The position numbers and the translations under genes are program-made. A stretch of 64,000 nucleotides of DNA from Nocardia farcinica (lineage in GTDB: Bacteria > Actinomycetota > Actinomycetes > Mycobacteriales > Mycobacteriaceae), in contig NZ_LN868938.1 of assembly GCF_001182745.1 (NCBI RefSeq), positions 2,728,001-2,792,000 of the forward strand, written 5' to 3'. Positions 8,488-17,373 of this stretch are shown here, one piece after another. The notes beneath the pieces are model-generated. The model saw nothing but the letters and a program-made list of their open reading frames with translations. It was not told where the DNA came from and ran no database searches. The first letter of the stretch is position 1, and every line of letters starts with the position of its first letter.

Positions 8488-9830
8488 TGTCCGTTCAGCC
8501 GATCACCGCCGAGCGGAACGTGCGCACCGAGCCGCCGACCCAGCTGCTGCGGCTGGCCACCGCCGGTTCCGTCGACGACGGCAAGTCCACCCTGGTGGGC
8601 AGGCTGCTCTTCGACACCAAGTCGGTGCTGGCCGACCAGATCGACGCCGTGACCCGCGCGTCGGTGGACAAGGGCCTGGCCACGCCGGATCTCTCGCTGC
8701 TGGTCGACGGCCTGCGGGCCGAGCGGGAACAGGGCATCACCATCGATGTGGCCTACCGCTACTTCGCCACGCCCAAGCGCTCGTTCGTGCTCGCCGACAC
8801 CCCCGGGCACGTCCAGTACACCCGCAACACCGTCTCCGGCGCGTCGACGGCTCAGCTGGTGATCCTGCTGGTCGACGCGCGCAAGGGCGTCATCGAGCAG
8901 ACCCGCCGCCACGCCGCCGTGCTGGCCCTGCTCGGTGTGCCGAAGCTGGTGCTCGCGGTGAACAAGATCGACTTGGTCGAGGACGCGGCCGAGGTGTTCG
9001 CCCGCATCTCCGCGGAGTTCAACGAACTCACCAGCCGGTTGGGCTGGGCCGACGAGGACGTGCTGGAGATCCCGGTCTCGGCGCTGCACGGCGACAACAT
9101 CGCCGGCCGTTCCGACAACACCCCCTACTACGACGGCCCCTCGCTCATCGAGCACCTGGAGTCGGTGCCGGTGGACGCCGACAGCACCGGCGCCCACTCG
9201 ATCGGGCTGCGCTTCCCGGTGCAGTACGTGATCAGGCCGCGCACCGCCGAGTACCCGGACTATCGCGGATATGCCGGGCAGATCGCCGCCGGGTCGGTCG
9301 CGCCGGGTGACGAGATCGTGGTGCTGCCCTCGGGCGTGCGCACCACCGTCGAGCGCATCGACACCCCCGACGGCGAGCTGGCGGTCGCGCAGACCGGACG
9401 CAGCGTGACGCTGATCCTGTCCGACGAGGTCGACATCTCCCGTGGCGACCTGATCGCCTCGGTGGACGACGCGCCCGAGCCGCTGGACACCTTCGACGCC
9501 ACCGTCTGCTGGCTGGGTGACAAGCCGCTGCGTCCCGGCGCCCGGCTGCTGCTCAAGCACGGCACCCGCACCACCCAGGCCATCGTCGGCGCGCTCATCG
9601 AACGCTTCGACGAGCAGCGCCTGGCGGCGCAGGAGAGCCCGGAGGCCTTGGAGCTCAACGACATCGGCCGGATCTCGGTGCGGGTCGCCGAGCCGATCCC
9701 GGCCGACGACTACCGGGTCAACCGGCACACCGGCAGCTTCCTGCTCATCGACCCGGCGGGCGGCAACACGCTGGCCGCGGGCCTGGTCGGTGACGTGCTG
9801 ACGGCGGTCGAGGTCGGTACCGGCGCCTGA
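8487..9830 (+). CDS. cysN: Sulfate adenylyltransferase subunit 1 CysN (GTPase)
   Basis: 447 aa, EF-Tu-like GTPase that drives the CysD reaction. G1 is AGSVDDGKSTL, G2 region GITIDVAYRYF, G3 DTPGHVQYTRN, G4 NKIDL, G5 VSALHGDNI. Beta-barrel domains II and III follow (PVQYVIRPR; PGARLLLKHGTRTTQA). Many mycobacterial homologues are CysNC fusions with an APS kinase; this protein ends after domain III and has no kinase domain. No cysC is seen in the window. The start is the ATG in TGATG with the cysD stop. Confidence 0.97.
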   Translation: MSVQPITAERNVRTEPPTQLLRLATAGSVDDGKSTLVGRLLFDTKSVLADQIDAVTRASVDKGLATPDLSLLVDGLRAEREQGITIDVAYRYFATPKRSFVLADTPGHVQYTRNTVSGASTAQLVILLVDARKGVIEQTRRHAAVLALLGVPKLVLAVNKIDLVEDAAEVFARISAEFNELTSRLGWADEDVLEIPVSALHGDNIAGRSDNTPYYDGPSLIEHLESVPVDADSTGAHSIGLRFPVQYVIRPRTAEYPDYRGYAGQIAAGSVAPGDEIVVLPSGVRTTVERIDTPDGELAVAQTGRSVTLILSDEVDISRGDLIASVDDAPEPLDTFDATVCWLGDKPLRPGARLLLKHGTRTTQAIVGALIERFDEQRLAAQESPEALELNDIGRISVRVAEPIPADDYRVNRHTGSFLLIDPAGGNTLAAGLVGDVLTAVEVGTGA

Positions 9831-9831
9831 C

Positions 9832-10608
9832 ATGAACGCTGCGCTCGGCCCGCCGGGGCAGGCTCGCGGGGTGGCCGTCGCGCCGGCGCTCGTCGCCGTC
9901 GCGCACGGCAGCCGGGATCCGCGCTCGGCGGCGACCATGTCCGCGGTCGTCGACGCGGTCGCCGCGGCCCGCCCGGAGGTGGACGTGCGGCTGGCCTTCC
10001 TCGACCTGAGCACGCCCGCGGTGGCACAGGTCGTCGACGCCGTCGCGGCCCACGGGCACGCGCACGCCGTCGTGGTGCCGTTGCTGCTGGGCAGCGCCTT
10101 CCACGCCCGGGTCGATCTGCCGGGTCTGCTGGATGCCGGGCGGGCCGCGCATCCGCGGTTGCGCCTGGATCAAGCCGAGGTGCTCGGCCCCGATCCCCGG
10201 CTGATCGCCGTCCTGGCCGAACGGGTGCGGGCGGCCGACCCGGCGGGCGATCCGGCTCGGCGTGGCGTGGCGGTGGCCGCGGTCGGTTCCTCCTCCCCCG
10301 CCGCCAACGCCCGCACCGCCGCGGTGGCCCGCGCACTCACCGCACGGACCGGCTGGCTCACCGAATCCTGTTTCGCCACGGCCGAACCCGGTCTGCCCGC
10401 GGCCGTCGCGCGGTTGCGGGCCCGGGGCGCGGACCGGGTCGTGGTCGCGCCGTGGTTCCTGGCGCCCGGCCTGCTGACCGACCGTCTGCACGCGGCCGCG
10501 CCCGACGCGATCCACGCCGACGTGCTCGGCGCGCACCGGGCGTTCGCCGAGGTGGTGTGGGACCGCTACGACGCGGCGGTGACGGCCGCGCTGCCGCTGT
10601 CGGCCTGA
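9832..10608 (+). CDS. Sirohydrochlorin chelatase (CbiX/SirB family)
   Basis: 258 aa with two class II chelatase repeats. The first has the metal/porphyrin-binding His in VAVAHGSRDPRS and the second conserved patch LLLGSAFHARVDLP. The C-terminal half (VVVAPWFLAPGLLTDRLHA) is the degenerate second repeat. It probably inserts Fe2+ into sirohydrochlorin to make the siroheme used by SirA. It begins 1 bp after the cysN stop and closes the sulfur operon. The M. tuberculosis equivalent is also near nirA-cysH. Metal specificity (Fe versus Co) cannot be told from sequence; the context argues for Fe. Confidence 0.87.
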   Translation: MNAALGPPGQARGVAVAPALVAVAHGSRDPRSAATMSAVVDAVAAARPEVDVRLAFLDLSTPAVAQVVDAVAAHGHAHAVVVPLLLGSAFHARVDLPGLLDAGRAAHPRLRLDQAEVLGPDPRLIAVLAERVRAADPAGDPARRGVAVAAVGSSSPAANARTAAVARALTARTGWLTESCFATAEPGLPAAVARLRARGADRVVVAPWFLAPGLLTDRLHAAAPDAIHADVLGAHRAFAEVVWDRYDAAVTAALPLSA

Positions 10609-10655
10609 GCTGCTCGTGGCGGCGTTGCCCGGGCAGGTCACGGTGAGTCGCTGGA

Positions 10656-12266
10656 TCAGACCGGACCGCCGCGCATTTCGAGCGCGATCTGGGCGGCGTC
10701 GATGTTCGACAGCGCCGCCTGCAACACCTCGGCGTCGAAAGCGCCGTCGTCGCGCGCGTCCAGGATGGCCGCGCGCTGGGCCGACAGGACCGCCAGCCGG
10801 TGCTGCTTCGGCGAGGCGGACGGATCGCGCGGTACCCCGGCCGAGACGGTGCGCAGCAGTTCGAGCACACTCGCGCGCTCGTCCCGCAAGTCGTCGCCCG
10901 GCCGGGCGGGGCCGAGCAGGCGGCGCACCAGCGGGCCGACGGTCGCGCCCTGGCACAACAGCGAGAGGGTCGCCACCGCGAACGCGACGAAGATCAACAG
11001 CGGCCGGTTCGGGGTGTCGGCGGGCAGGGTCTGCGCGGCGGCGACCGTGATCGCGCCGCGCATCCCGGCCAACACCACGACGAAGCCCTCGCGGGGGCCG
11101 AGCGGCTGGGCGAGGAAGTAGTCGATGTCGGCCAGCGCGCGGCGCACCCGGCTACCGGCCCGGCGCACCCGGCGCTCGGGGATCGACCGGCCCGCGGGCT
11201 CGCCCTCGGCCACGCGGCGGGCGAGCCGCTCGCCGAACTGCCGGATCCGCGGTTGCAGCGCGACGCTGCGGCGCGCACGGTGGGCCAGGGCGGCCAGCAG
11301 CAGCCCCACGTAACCCGCGCGCACCAACAGACCCAGCACCAGCGCACCCACCGCGACCAGCAACGCCGAGCCGATCCCGGCGTGCTCGCGGTGCACCTCG
11401 GCGACGATGCCCGACAGATGCAGGCCCATGGTGAGGAAGACGATTCCTTCCAGCACCACCTCGATCGTGCGCCAGTTCTGCGAGTCCGAGAGCCGGTGCC
11501 GAGCCGAGAGCATGCGCGGCGCGCGGTACCCGGTGACGATCCCGGCCACCACCGCGGCGACGAGCCCCGACCCGCCGAGCAGTTCGGTGGGGACGGACGC
11601 GACGAACGGCACCGTGAACGAAATCACGGTGTTCACCGTCGCATCGGCGACCCGGTGCCGCACCGCCAGATTCGCCCACCCCACCACACCGCCGACCACG
11701 ACCGCCACCAGCACCGACCACGCGAACGTGCCCACCGCCGCACCGAAGGAGAACGCCGCCGCGGTGGCCGCGATCGCGGTGCGCAGCAGCACCAGCGCGG
11801 TCGCGTCGTTGAGCAGCGACTCCCCGTCCAGGATCGCCACCACCCGCCGCGGCACGGGCGCCTGCCGGATGATCGAGGTCGCCACCGCATCGGTCGGGCT
11901 GATCACCGCGCCCAGCGCGATCCCCCACGCCAGGCTCAGACCGGGAATCGCCCAGGCGAAGAACACCCCGAGGGTCACCGCGGTCAGCACGACCAGCACC
12001 ACCGAGAGCCCACCGATGGCACCGAAATCGCGGCGGAAGTTCATCGTGGGCATCGCGACGGCGGACGAGTACAGCAGCGGCGGCAGCAAGCCTTCCAGTA
12101 CCCACTCCGGATCGATCTCCACCTCGGGCACGAAGGGCACCACGCTCCCGACGATGCCCACCGCGACCAGGATCAGCGGTGCGGCCACCCCGAGCTTCGG
12201 GCCCACGGTGGCCGCGCCGGCGATCACGATCAGCATCACGACCCCGCCGATCAACAACTCCGCCAT
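10656..12266 (-). CDS. Na+/H+ antiporter, CPA1/NhaP family
   Basis: Integral membrane cation/proton antiporter, 536 aa, with about 12 hydrophobic segments in residues 1-420. The ion-binding signature ISPTDAVA is present (GAVISPTDAVATSIIRQAP), followed by ILDGESLLNDATALVL, both typical of CPA1. VVLAGMRGAITVAAAQTLP near the C-terminus is also characteristic. A cytoplasmic tail rich in charged residues follows. ATG 12266 was chosen because GGAGGGTCGG precedes it and the protein begins directly with a membrane helix (MAELLIGGVVMLIVIAG). It is convergent with the sulfur operon and not obviously related to it. Confidence 0.9.
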   Translation of the reverse strand: MAELLIGGVVMLIVIAGAATVGPKLGVAAPLILVAVGIVGSVVPFVPEVEIDPEWVLEGLLPPLLYSSAVAMPTMNFRRDFGAIGGLSVVLVVLTAVTLGVFFAWAIPGLSLAWGIALGAVISPTDAVATSIIRQAPVPRRVVAILDGESLLNDATALVLLRTAIAATAAAFSFGAAVGTFAWSVLVAVVVGGVVGWANLAVRHRVADATVNTVISFTVPFVASVPTELLGGSGLVAAVVAGIVTGYRAPRMLSARHRLSDSQNWRTIEVVLEGIVFLTMGLHLSGIVAEVHREHAGIGSALLVAVGALVLGLLVRAGYVGLLLAALAHRARRSVALQPRIRQFGERLARRVAEGEPAGRSIPERRVRRAGSRVRRALADIDYFLAQPLGPREGFVVVLAGMRGAITVAAAQTLPADTPNRPLLIFVAFAVATLSLLCQGATVGPLVRRLLGPARPGDDLRDERASVLELLRTVSAGVPRDPSASPKQHRLAVLSAQRAAILDARDDGAFDAEVLQAALSNIDAAQIALEMRGGPV

Positions 12267-12371
12267 GCTCCGACCCTCCCAGATCCGGGCGGACGAATCC
12301 CGGACCATCGCCGGGAGCGTCGGAACCGGCTGTCCCCGATGTCGGATCGCATGCGGCGACCTCGTGGCGGG

Positions 12372-12980
12372 TCAGGTGAGCAGCCGGTCGATGATCGCGC
12401 GGGCCGTGGCGAGCTTGGTCTCGTCGCCCAGTTGACGGGCGGTGTTGGCGGCGGTGACCAGGGCGTCGAGTTCGAAGGCCAGAGCGGCCGGGTCGCGCCC
12501 GGGCAGTTCGTCGCGGTCGACGGCGTGGCGAAGTTGCTTCTCCAACAACGCCATCCACTCGGCGTGATCGGCGACCAGGGCGTCCCGGACCGGGCCGGGT
12601 CTGCTGTCGAACTCGGCCAGGGTCGCGGCGCGGAAACAGCCACCGGGAAACACCGGGTCGGTGATGTAGTCGAGCCAGCGGGTCACCAGGGCGCGGACCC
12701 GGGGCAGGCCACGCGGTTCGCGCACGGCGGGCTCGACGATCCGCTCGATGAAGACCTCGCGCGCGGCCCGCACCGCGGCCAGCTGCAACGCCTGCTTGGA
12801 GCCGAACAGGGTGGCGATGCCGCTCTTGCTGACGCCCAGATCGGTGGCGAGCCTGCCGATACTCAGCCCGTCCAGTCCTTCCACGGAGGCGACGTCGGCG
12901 GCGTGGCGGGCGATCGCCGCGCGGGAGCGGGCGCCCTTGACCAGGCGTTGGTCGGTGATCAGTTCGGCCATAAGCCCCAT
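12372..12980 (-). CDS. TetR-family regulator
   Basis: 202 aa. The N-terminal helix-turn-helix reads ARSRAAIARHAADVASVEG then LSIGRLATDLGVSKSGIATL and FGSKQALQLAAV, the usual TetR layout. The C-terminal part resembles the TetR subgroup with the FPGGCFRAATLAEFDSRPGP motif. It is divergent from an MFS exporter, and two related palindromes lie between them, so it very likely represses the exporter operon and itself. An alternative ATG lies three codons in (12971). Confidence 0.9.
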   Translation of the reverse strand: MGLMAELITDQRLVKGARSRAAIARHAADVASVEGLDGLSIGRLATDLGVSKSGIATLFGSKQALQLAAVRAAREVFIERIVEPAVREPRGLPRVRALVTRWLDYITDPVFPGGCFRAATLAEFDSRPGPVRDALVADHAEWMALLEKQLRHAVDRDELPGRDPAALAFELDALVTAANTARQLGDETKLATARAIIDRLLT

Positions 12981-13002
12981 TCTTCCACCGCGGGGTTGTG
13001 AA

Positions 13003-13045
13003 TACGAACGGTCGGTCGTACTTTAAGTACACGAACGATCGTACT
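13003..13045. promoter_or_regulatory. Two TetR-like operator palindromes between tetR and MFS genes
   Basis: Site 1 (13003-13020) is TACGAACGGTCGGTCGTA, with TACGA and TCGTA as outer arms. Site 2 (13026-13045) has AGTAC and GTACT arms around ACGAACGATC. Both share ACGAACG(G/A)TC and a following GTACTT, so they look like two copies of one operator in the 97-bp divergent promoter region. Binding by the adjacent TetR protein is inferred. Confidence 0.6.
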
Positions 13046-13077
13046 TCTTGTTCCCGTTCTCTTCTCGAAGGAACCCC

Positions 13078-14490
13078 ATGACCACGGTGTCCGAGCGGAC
13101 CCAGCGTCCGCCGAACCTCGCACGCCGCACCTTGCTGATCGCCTGCGGCGCCACCTTCATCGCCCTGCTCGACCTCTCGGTCGTCAACATCGCCTTCCCC
13201 TCGCTCGCCCGCGACTACCCCGACACCCCCGTCACGACCCTCACCTGGGTCGTCAGCGGTTACGGCGTGGCCTTCGCCGCCCTGCTCACCCCGGCGGGCC
13301 GCTTCGCCGACGCCCTCGGCAGGCGCAGGCTGTTCCGGATCGCGTTGGCCGCCTTCGCACTGACCTCGCTGCTGTGCGGGCTGGCACCCGACGCCGCGAC
13401 CCTGATCGCGGGACGGGTGGCGCAGGGCGCCGCGGCCGCGCTGATGATGCCCGCCGCCCTCGGCCTGATCCTCGCCGTGACACCGCGCGAGCGGATCGGT
13501 GCGGCGATCGGCGCCTGGTCCGCCGCGGGCAGTTTCGCGGCGGTGGTCGGCCCGCCGCTGGGCGGGGCGCTGGTGGAGGCCTTCGGCTGGCGCGCCGTCT
13601 TCGTCGTCAACGTGCCGATCGCCCTGGCACTGATGCTGCCCGCCCGCGGGCTCCCCGAGACGGGCCTGCGGCCACCGGGCAGCGGCCTGCCCGACCCGGT
13701 CGGCACCATTGCCGTCGCCCTCGGACTCGGCGGACTCGTCGTCGGTGTCACCGAAGGCCAGCGGTGGGGGTGGACCGCCCCCACCACCCTGCTCGCGCTC
13801 GGCGTGGGCGCGGCCCTGGTGGCGGTCGCGATCGCCCGCTCGGCCCGCCTGACCGTCACCGGGCGCGCGGCCGGCGCGGCGCTGGCCGTCGGCCTGTGGC
13901 GCAGCAGGCCGTACGCGCTGGCGAACGCCGCCTCCTTCGTGTTCGCGGGCGCGATGTACTCCTGGCTGATGGCCGGGCCGCTGTTCCTCGACGCGGTGTG
14001 GGGCTACTCGGTGCTCGGATCGGCGGGGGCGATGACGGCCGGTGCGCTGACCTCGATGATCACCGCCACGGCGGCCGGGCGGATCACCGCGCCCGCCGTG
14101 CGGCGGTGGGCGGGAGTGCTGGGCGCGCTGCTGTTCGCGGCCGCCGCGCTGTGGATGAGCAGCGACTCCTTCGGCCCCGATCCGGCGCTGTGGACGGCCT
14201 GGATCCCCGCCGGCGTGCTCGGCGGCGGCGGGATCGGGCTGGTGCTCACCGCGCTCGGCACGGCCGCGGCCGCGGCGCTGCCACCGGAGCAGTTCGCCGC
14301 GGGCATCGGCATGAACCTCACCGCCCGCCAGGTGGGCGGCGCGCTCGGAGTCGCCGTGATGGCCGCAGTGCTCGCCGCCCATCCCGGCGACGCGCTCACC
14401 GGCCTGCACACCCACTTCGCCGTCTGCGCGGCCATCGCCGCGCTGACGGCCGTCCTCACCGCCCTCCCCTCCCGACAGGAACAGCCATGA
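13078..14490 (+). CDS. MFS drug exporter, DHA2/EmrB-QacA type
   Basis: 470 aa, about 14 predicted membrane helices. The family signature is clear: FIALLDLSVVNIAFPSLARD in TM1, WVVSGYGVAFAALLTPAGRFADALGRRRLF spanning the loop with the GRxxDxxGRR motif, and GPPLGGALVEAFGWRAVFVVNVP, the antiporter motif C region. It should export a toxic compound in exchange for protons; the substrate is unknown. ATG 13078 follows GAAGGAACCCC. The stop overlaps the ATG of an SGNH hydrolase gene (ATGA), forming a two-gene operon under the divergent TetR. Confidence 0.9.
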   Translation: MTTVSERTQRPPNLARRTLLIACGATFIALLDLSVVNIAFPSLARDYPDTPVTTLTWVVSGYGVAFAALLTPAGRFADALGRRRLFRIALAAFALTSLLCGLAPDAATLIAGRVAQGAAAALMMPAALGLILAVTPRERIGAAIGAWSAAGSFAAVVGPPLGGALVEAFGWRAVFVVNVPIALALMLPARGLPETGLRPPGSGLPDPVGTIAVALGLGGLVVGVTEGQRWGWTAPTTLLALGVGAALVAVAIARSARLTVTGRAAGAALAVGLWRSRPYALANAASFVFAGAMYSWLMAGPLFLDAVWGYSVLGSAGAMTAGALTSMITATAAGRITAPAVRRWAGVLGALLFAAAALWMSSDSFGPDPALWTAWIPAGVLGGGGIGLVLTALGTAAAAALPPEQFAAGIGMNLTARQVGGALGVAVMAAVLAAHPGDALTGLHTHFAVCAAIAALTAVLTALPSRQEQP

Positions 14491-15185
14491 GCGAGACCAC
14501 GATCGGATCCCACACCGAGGCCGACGACCCGATGCTCCTCGATCCCGGCGCCGCCCGCGCGCTCCTGCGTGGTGCGCCGTGGCGCCGGTACGCGGTGCTC
14601 GGCGACTCCATCGCGCAGGGCATCGGCGACCCCACGCCCGGCTACCGCGCGGTCGGATGGGCCGAGCGCGTCGCCGACGCCCTGCGGGCGGTGGTCCCCG
14701 GCCTGGCCTACCTCAACACCGGCCGGATGGGCGCCACCTCGGCCCAGGTTCGCGAAGACCAACTCCCCCGGGTGCTCGAGTTCGCGCCCGACCTGGTGCA
14801 CGTGATCTGCGGCGGCAACGACATGTTCGCCACCGAACCGGACCTGGACGGGCTACGCGACAACCTCGACGCGATGTTCACCGCGCTGCGCGCCACCGGC
14901 GCGCAGCTGTGTACGTTCACCGTCGCCGACGTGTGGGAGGTCGAGCGCATGGCGGACATGCGGCCGATGCGCGAGCGCATGACCGCCATGAACGCGGTGA
15001 TCCGCGATGTCGCGGCCGACCACGACGCCCTGCTGGTCGACTTCTGGCGGCATCCGCTGCGTCTGCGTCCCGATCTGATGAGCGCCGACCTCATCCACTT
15101 CGGGACCGGTGGGCATGCCGTCGTCGCCACCGAAATGATCCGCGCGCTGGGTACTCTCGTGCCGGTGAACCCGGCCGCAGGCTGA
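14487..15185 (+). CDS. SGNH/GDSL hydrolase
   Basis: 232 aa with the SGNH blocks: GDS in YAVLGDSIAQGIGD (nucleophile Ser), Gly in LNTGRMGATSAQV, GGND in VHVICGGNDMF, and a C-terminal D-x-x-H as ADLIHFGTGGHAV. No signal peptide is seen, so it is probably a cytoplasmic esterase or lipase-like enzyme. It is translationally coupled to the MFS exporter. A role in modifying or releasing the exported compound is possible but is inference. Confidence 0.88.
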   Translation: MSETTIGSHTEADDPMLLDPGAARALLRGAPWRRYAVLGDSIAQGIGDPTPGYRAVGWAERVADALRAVVPGLAYLNTGRMGATSAQVREDQLPRVLEFAPDLVHVICGGNDMFATEPDLDGLRDNLDAMFTALRATGAQLCTFTVADVWEVERMADMRPMRERMTAMNAVIRDVAADHDALLVDFWRHPLRLRPDLMSADLIHFGTGGHAVVATEMIRALGTLVPVNPAAG

Positions 15186-15192
15186 GCGCCCA

Positions 15193-15272
15193 CGTCCCCG
15201 TCGACCGGCTTCCCACTCCACACGGTGGCCGGCGCGACGCCGCGCCGGTCCGGTGGCCGGTCGACGGGGACG
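15193..15272. terminator. Nested perfect inverted repeats between convergent genes
   Basis: Outer arms of 17 bp match perfectly (15193-15209 with 15256-15272, core CCCCGTCGACCGGC). Inside them CCGGCGCG (15229-15236) pairs with CGCGCCGG (15241-15248) around ACGC. No T tract flanks it on either strand. Placement between the ends of converging genes suggests a bidirectional transcription stop or RNA-end structure. Confidence 0.5.
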
Positions 15273-15285
15273 GGTACGCCGGCGG

Positions 15286-17373
15286 TCAGCGGTCGCCCGA
15301 GCCACCGCCGGAACCGCCGTTCCCGCCACCGGAGCGGGAGCCACCGTCGGACTTGCCGCCGCCACCCTTACCGCCGCCCTTACCGCCGCCGGACTTCGAG
15401 CCACCGCCCGACCCCGCGCCGCCGGAATCCGAACCCTTCGACGACGTGCCGGACGAACTCGCCCCCGAACCGTTCCGGTCACCCGGCGTCCCGCCCGACG
15501 ACTCGCCGCCGGAACCACCCGAACCACCGGCGGACGTGCCGCCACCGGAACCGCCGCCGGCACCGGAGGACGCCCCGCCCGAACCACCGGAGCCCGCGCC
15601 CGCCGAACCGCCATCGGAACCGCCGGAGTCCGCGGCCCCCGAGCCACCACCGGAAGCATCACCGGAACTCTCACCCCCGGAGGACGCGCCGCCCGAACCG
15701 TCGGTGGTTCCGCCGGACGCGCCGCCCGAACTGGCACCGTCGCTTCCCGGCGCACCTTCGGCTCCGCCGCCGTCACTCGCGGCCCCCGAACCCGGTTGAT
15801 CCCCACCGGTATTCGTCTCCGCCGTTCCGTCCGCGCCGGTGCCCGGCGCTGCCTCGGTACCCGCGGGCACCGACCCACCGGCAGCGGGAGCCGAGGGCTG
15901 CGCACCGCCCGGCGCGGGCACACCGGGATCGCTGACCGGCGTCCCCTGGGCGGGGCCGGTAGCCGGCTGACCGGGCGCGGGGCCCGAACCCGGCTGTGCC
16001 GGTGGTGTGTTCGTGCCCGGCGCCGGGCTCGGCGGAGTCGGCCGCTCCCATTCGCTGTCGAGGGTGGCCCACCCGAACGGCAGCGGGTTGGTGAAGTGCG
16101 CCGGGTCGGCGTAGAGCGCGGGGTACCGCTCGGTCCGGGGATCGTTGTGCGCACCGCGGCGGGATTCCGCGATGGTCGGTCCGGCGGGCCGGTCGGTGGC
16201 GGTGGCGGCGTAACGGCCGTGCGGATTGCGGGTGAGCCCGGCGACGGGCTGGGTCAACCCTAGTGGAACACCGTGGCGGACACCGTGATCCACGACCGCG
16301 CCGGTGTAGGACGCGTGCGGCAGCGCCTCCAGCGGCACCGGCAGTTCCGGGAAGCGCTGCAGGACCGGCGCCAGCACCGGCTCGGCGGTGCCGCCGAGCA
16401 CGGTCGCCGCCGAGACCGCGATCGCGGACGCGACCGCGGCGCCCGAGAACACCACCCCGCGCGCGGAGTGCGACTCGCCGAGCTCGGGCGCGAAGACGCG
16501 CGCGGCGAAATGGGCCGCGCCCGCGGCGGTGATGTGTGCCGGGTCGGCGGCCGTGACCACCGGCCTGCCCAGCTCGGCCAGGGTCGCCGCCACCTCGGGC
16601 GGGCGGGCCGCACCGCCGACGACCAGCACGCGGTCGATGTCGGAGAGGCTGCGGCCGGTGGAGCGCACCGCGGCCCGGACGACCTCGAACGAGTCGCGCA
16701 CGTGCTCGGCACGCAGGCCGTCGACATCGACCAGCGAGGTGAGCGAGACCGACCCGGTGACCGCGCCGCGCGAGTAGCGGGCGAGCATCGTCCCGAGCGG
16801 TCGCCCGCCGAAGTCGTAGCAGCGCCGGGGATTTCCCACGATCGGGTGATCGGGCCAGTCCGGGCCGACCCGCACGACGGTGACATCGAGGCTGGTGGCG
16901 CCGAGGTCGTACACCAGGACGAAGCCGGACTCGAGCGGGCCGTGCTCGTGCGCCAGCCACTCCGCGGCGGCGACCGGCTCGGGGACCAGCATCACCTCGC
17001 GGGCGCCGGAGAGGTCGAGCGCCTGGCGCAACAGGGCGACCTGCTTGTCCGAGTACACCGCCGGATAGGTGAGGACCGCACCCGCGACGGCCTCGGTGCC
17101 GCCGATCAGTTCACGGAGCACGGTGGCGACGAGACCGGGCGCGGTGTAGAGGCGACCCCCGAGTAGCAGTGGTTCGGGATCGCGCGCCAGATCCGCGAAA
17201 TCGGTGACGGCCGAGTCGACCCGCGGCACGCCCCCGACGCGGACCGCCGCGCCGGCGTCATCGAAGGTGAGGGCGGTGCGCCGGACCCGGATCGACGGCC
17301 GGGGCCGAGTAGTGGTGACCGCGGCGGACACGGAGTTCACCGCACCGATGCTGAAACCCACGCACAGAGACAA
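15286..17373 (-). CDS. Hsp70/actin-like ATPase-fold protein with membrane segment and Gly/Ser-rich tail
   Basis: 695 aa. Residues 1-300 follow the Hsp70 actin-like fold: phosphate-2 motif VLVYDLGATSLDVTVVR and adenosine motif RVLVVGGAARPPEV. The phosphate-1 loop is CVGFSIGAVNS where DnaK has GIDLGTTNS, so the catalytic Asp is lost and ATP hydrolysis is doubtful. A hydrophobic segment (GAAVASAIAVSAATVLGG, about residue 310) may be a membrane anchor. The last ~220 residues are a Pro- then Gly/Ser-rich low-complexity tail ending in GGGK/GGSG repeats. No peptide-binding Hsp70 domain is present. A TTG start is used; GTG four codons in is an alternative. The role is unknown, perhaps in the cell envelope. 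Confidence 0.75.
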   Translation of the reverse strand: MSLCVGFSIGAVNSVSAAVTTTRPRPSIRVRRTALTFDDAGAAVRVGGVPRVDSAVTDFADLARDPEPLLLGGRLYTAPGLVATVLRELIGGTEAVAGAVLTYPAVYSDKQVALLRQALDLSGAREVMLVPEPVAAAEWLAHEHGPLESGFVLVYDLGATSLDVTVVRVGPDWPDHPIVGNPRRCYDFGGRPLGTMLARYSRGAVTGSVSLTSLVDVDGLRAEHVRDSFEVVRAAVRSTGRSLSDIDRVLVVGGAARPPEVAATLAELGRPVVTAADPAHITAAGAAHFAARVFAPELGESHSARGVVFSGAAVASAIAVSAATVLGGTAEPVLAPVLQRFPELPVPLEALPHASYTGAVVDHGVRHGVPLGLTQPVAGLTRNPHGRYAATATDRPAGPTIAESRRGAHNDPRTERYPALYADPAHFTNPLPFGWATLDSEWERPTPPSPAPGTNTPPAQPGSGPAPGQPATGPAQGTPVSDPGVPAPGGAQPSAPAAGGSVPAGTEAAPGTGADGTAETNTGGDQPGSGAASDGGGAEGAPGSDGASSGGASGGTTDGSGGASSGGESSGDASGGGSGAADSGGSDGGSAGAGSGGSGGASSGAGGGSGGGTSAGGSGGSGGESSGGTPGDRNGSGASSSGTSSKGSDSGGAGSGGGSKSGGGKGGGKGGGGKSDGGSRSGGGNGGSGGGSGDR

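Noticed and set aside
11152..14415. 1087-codon minus-strand open frame across the antiporter, tetR and MFS genes
   Set aside because: It overlaps three clear genes on both strands and has a repetitive Gly/Arg/His composition typical of GC-rich shadow frames.
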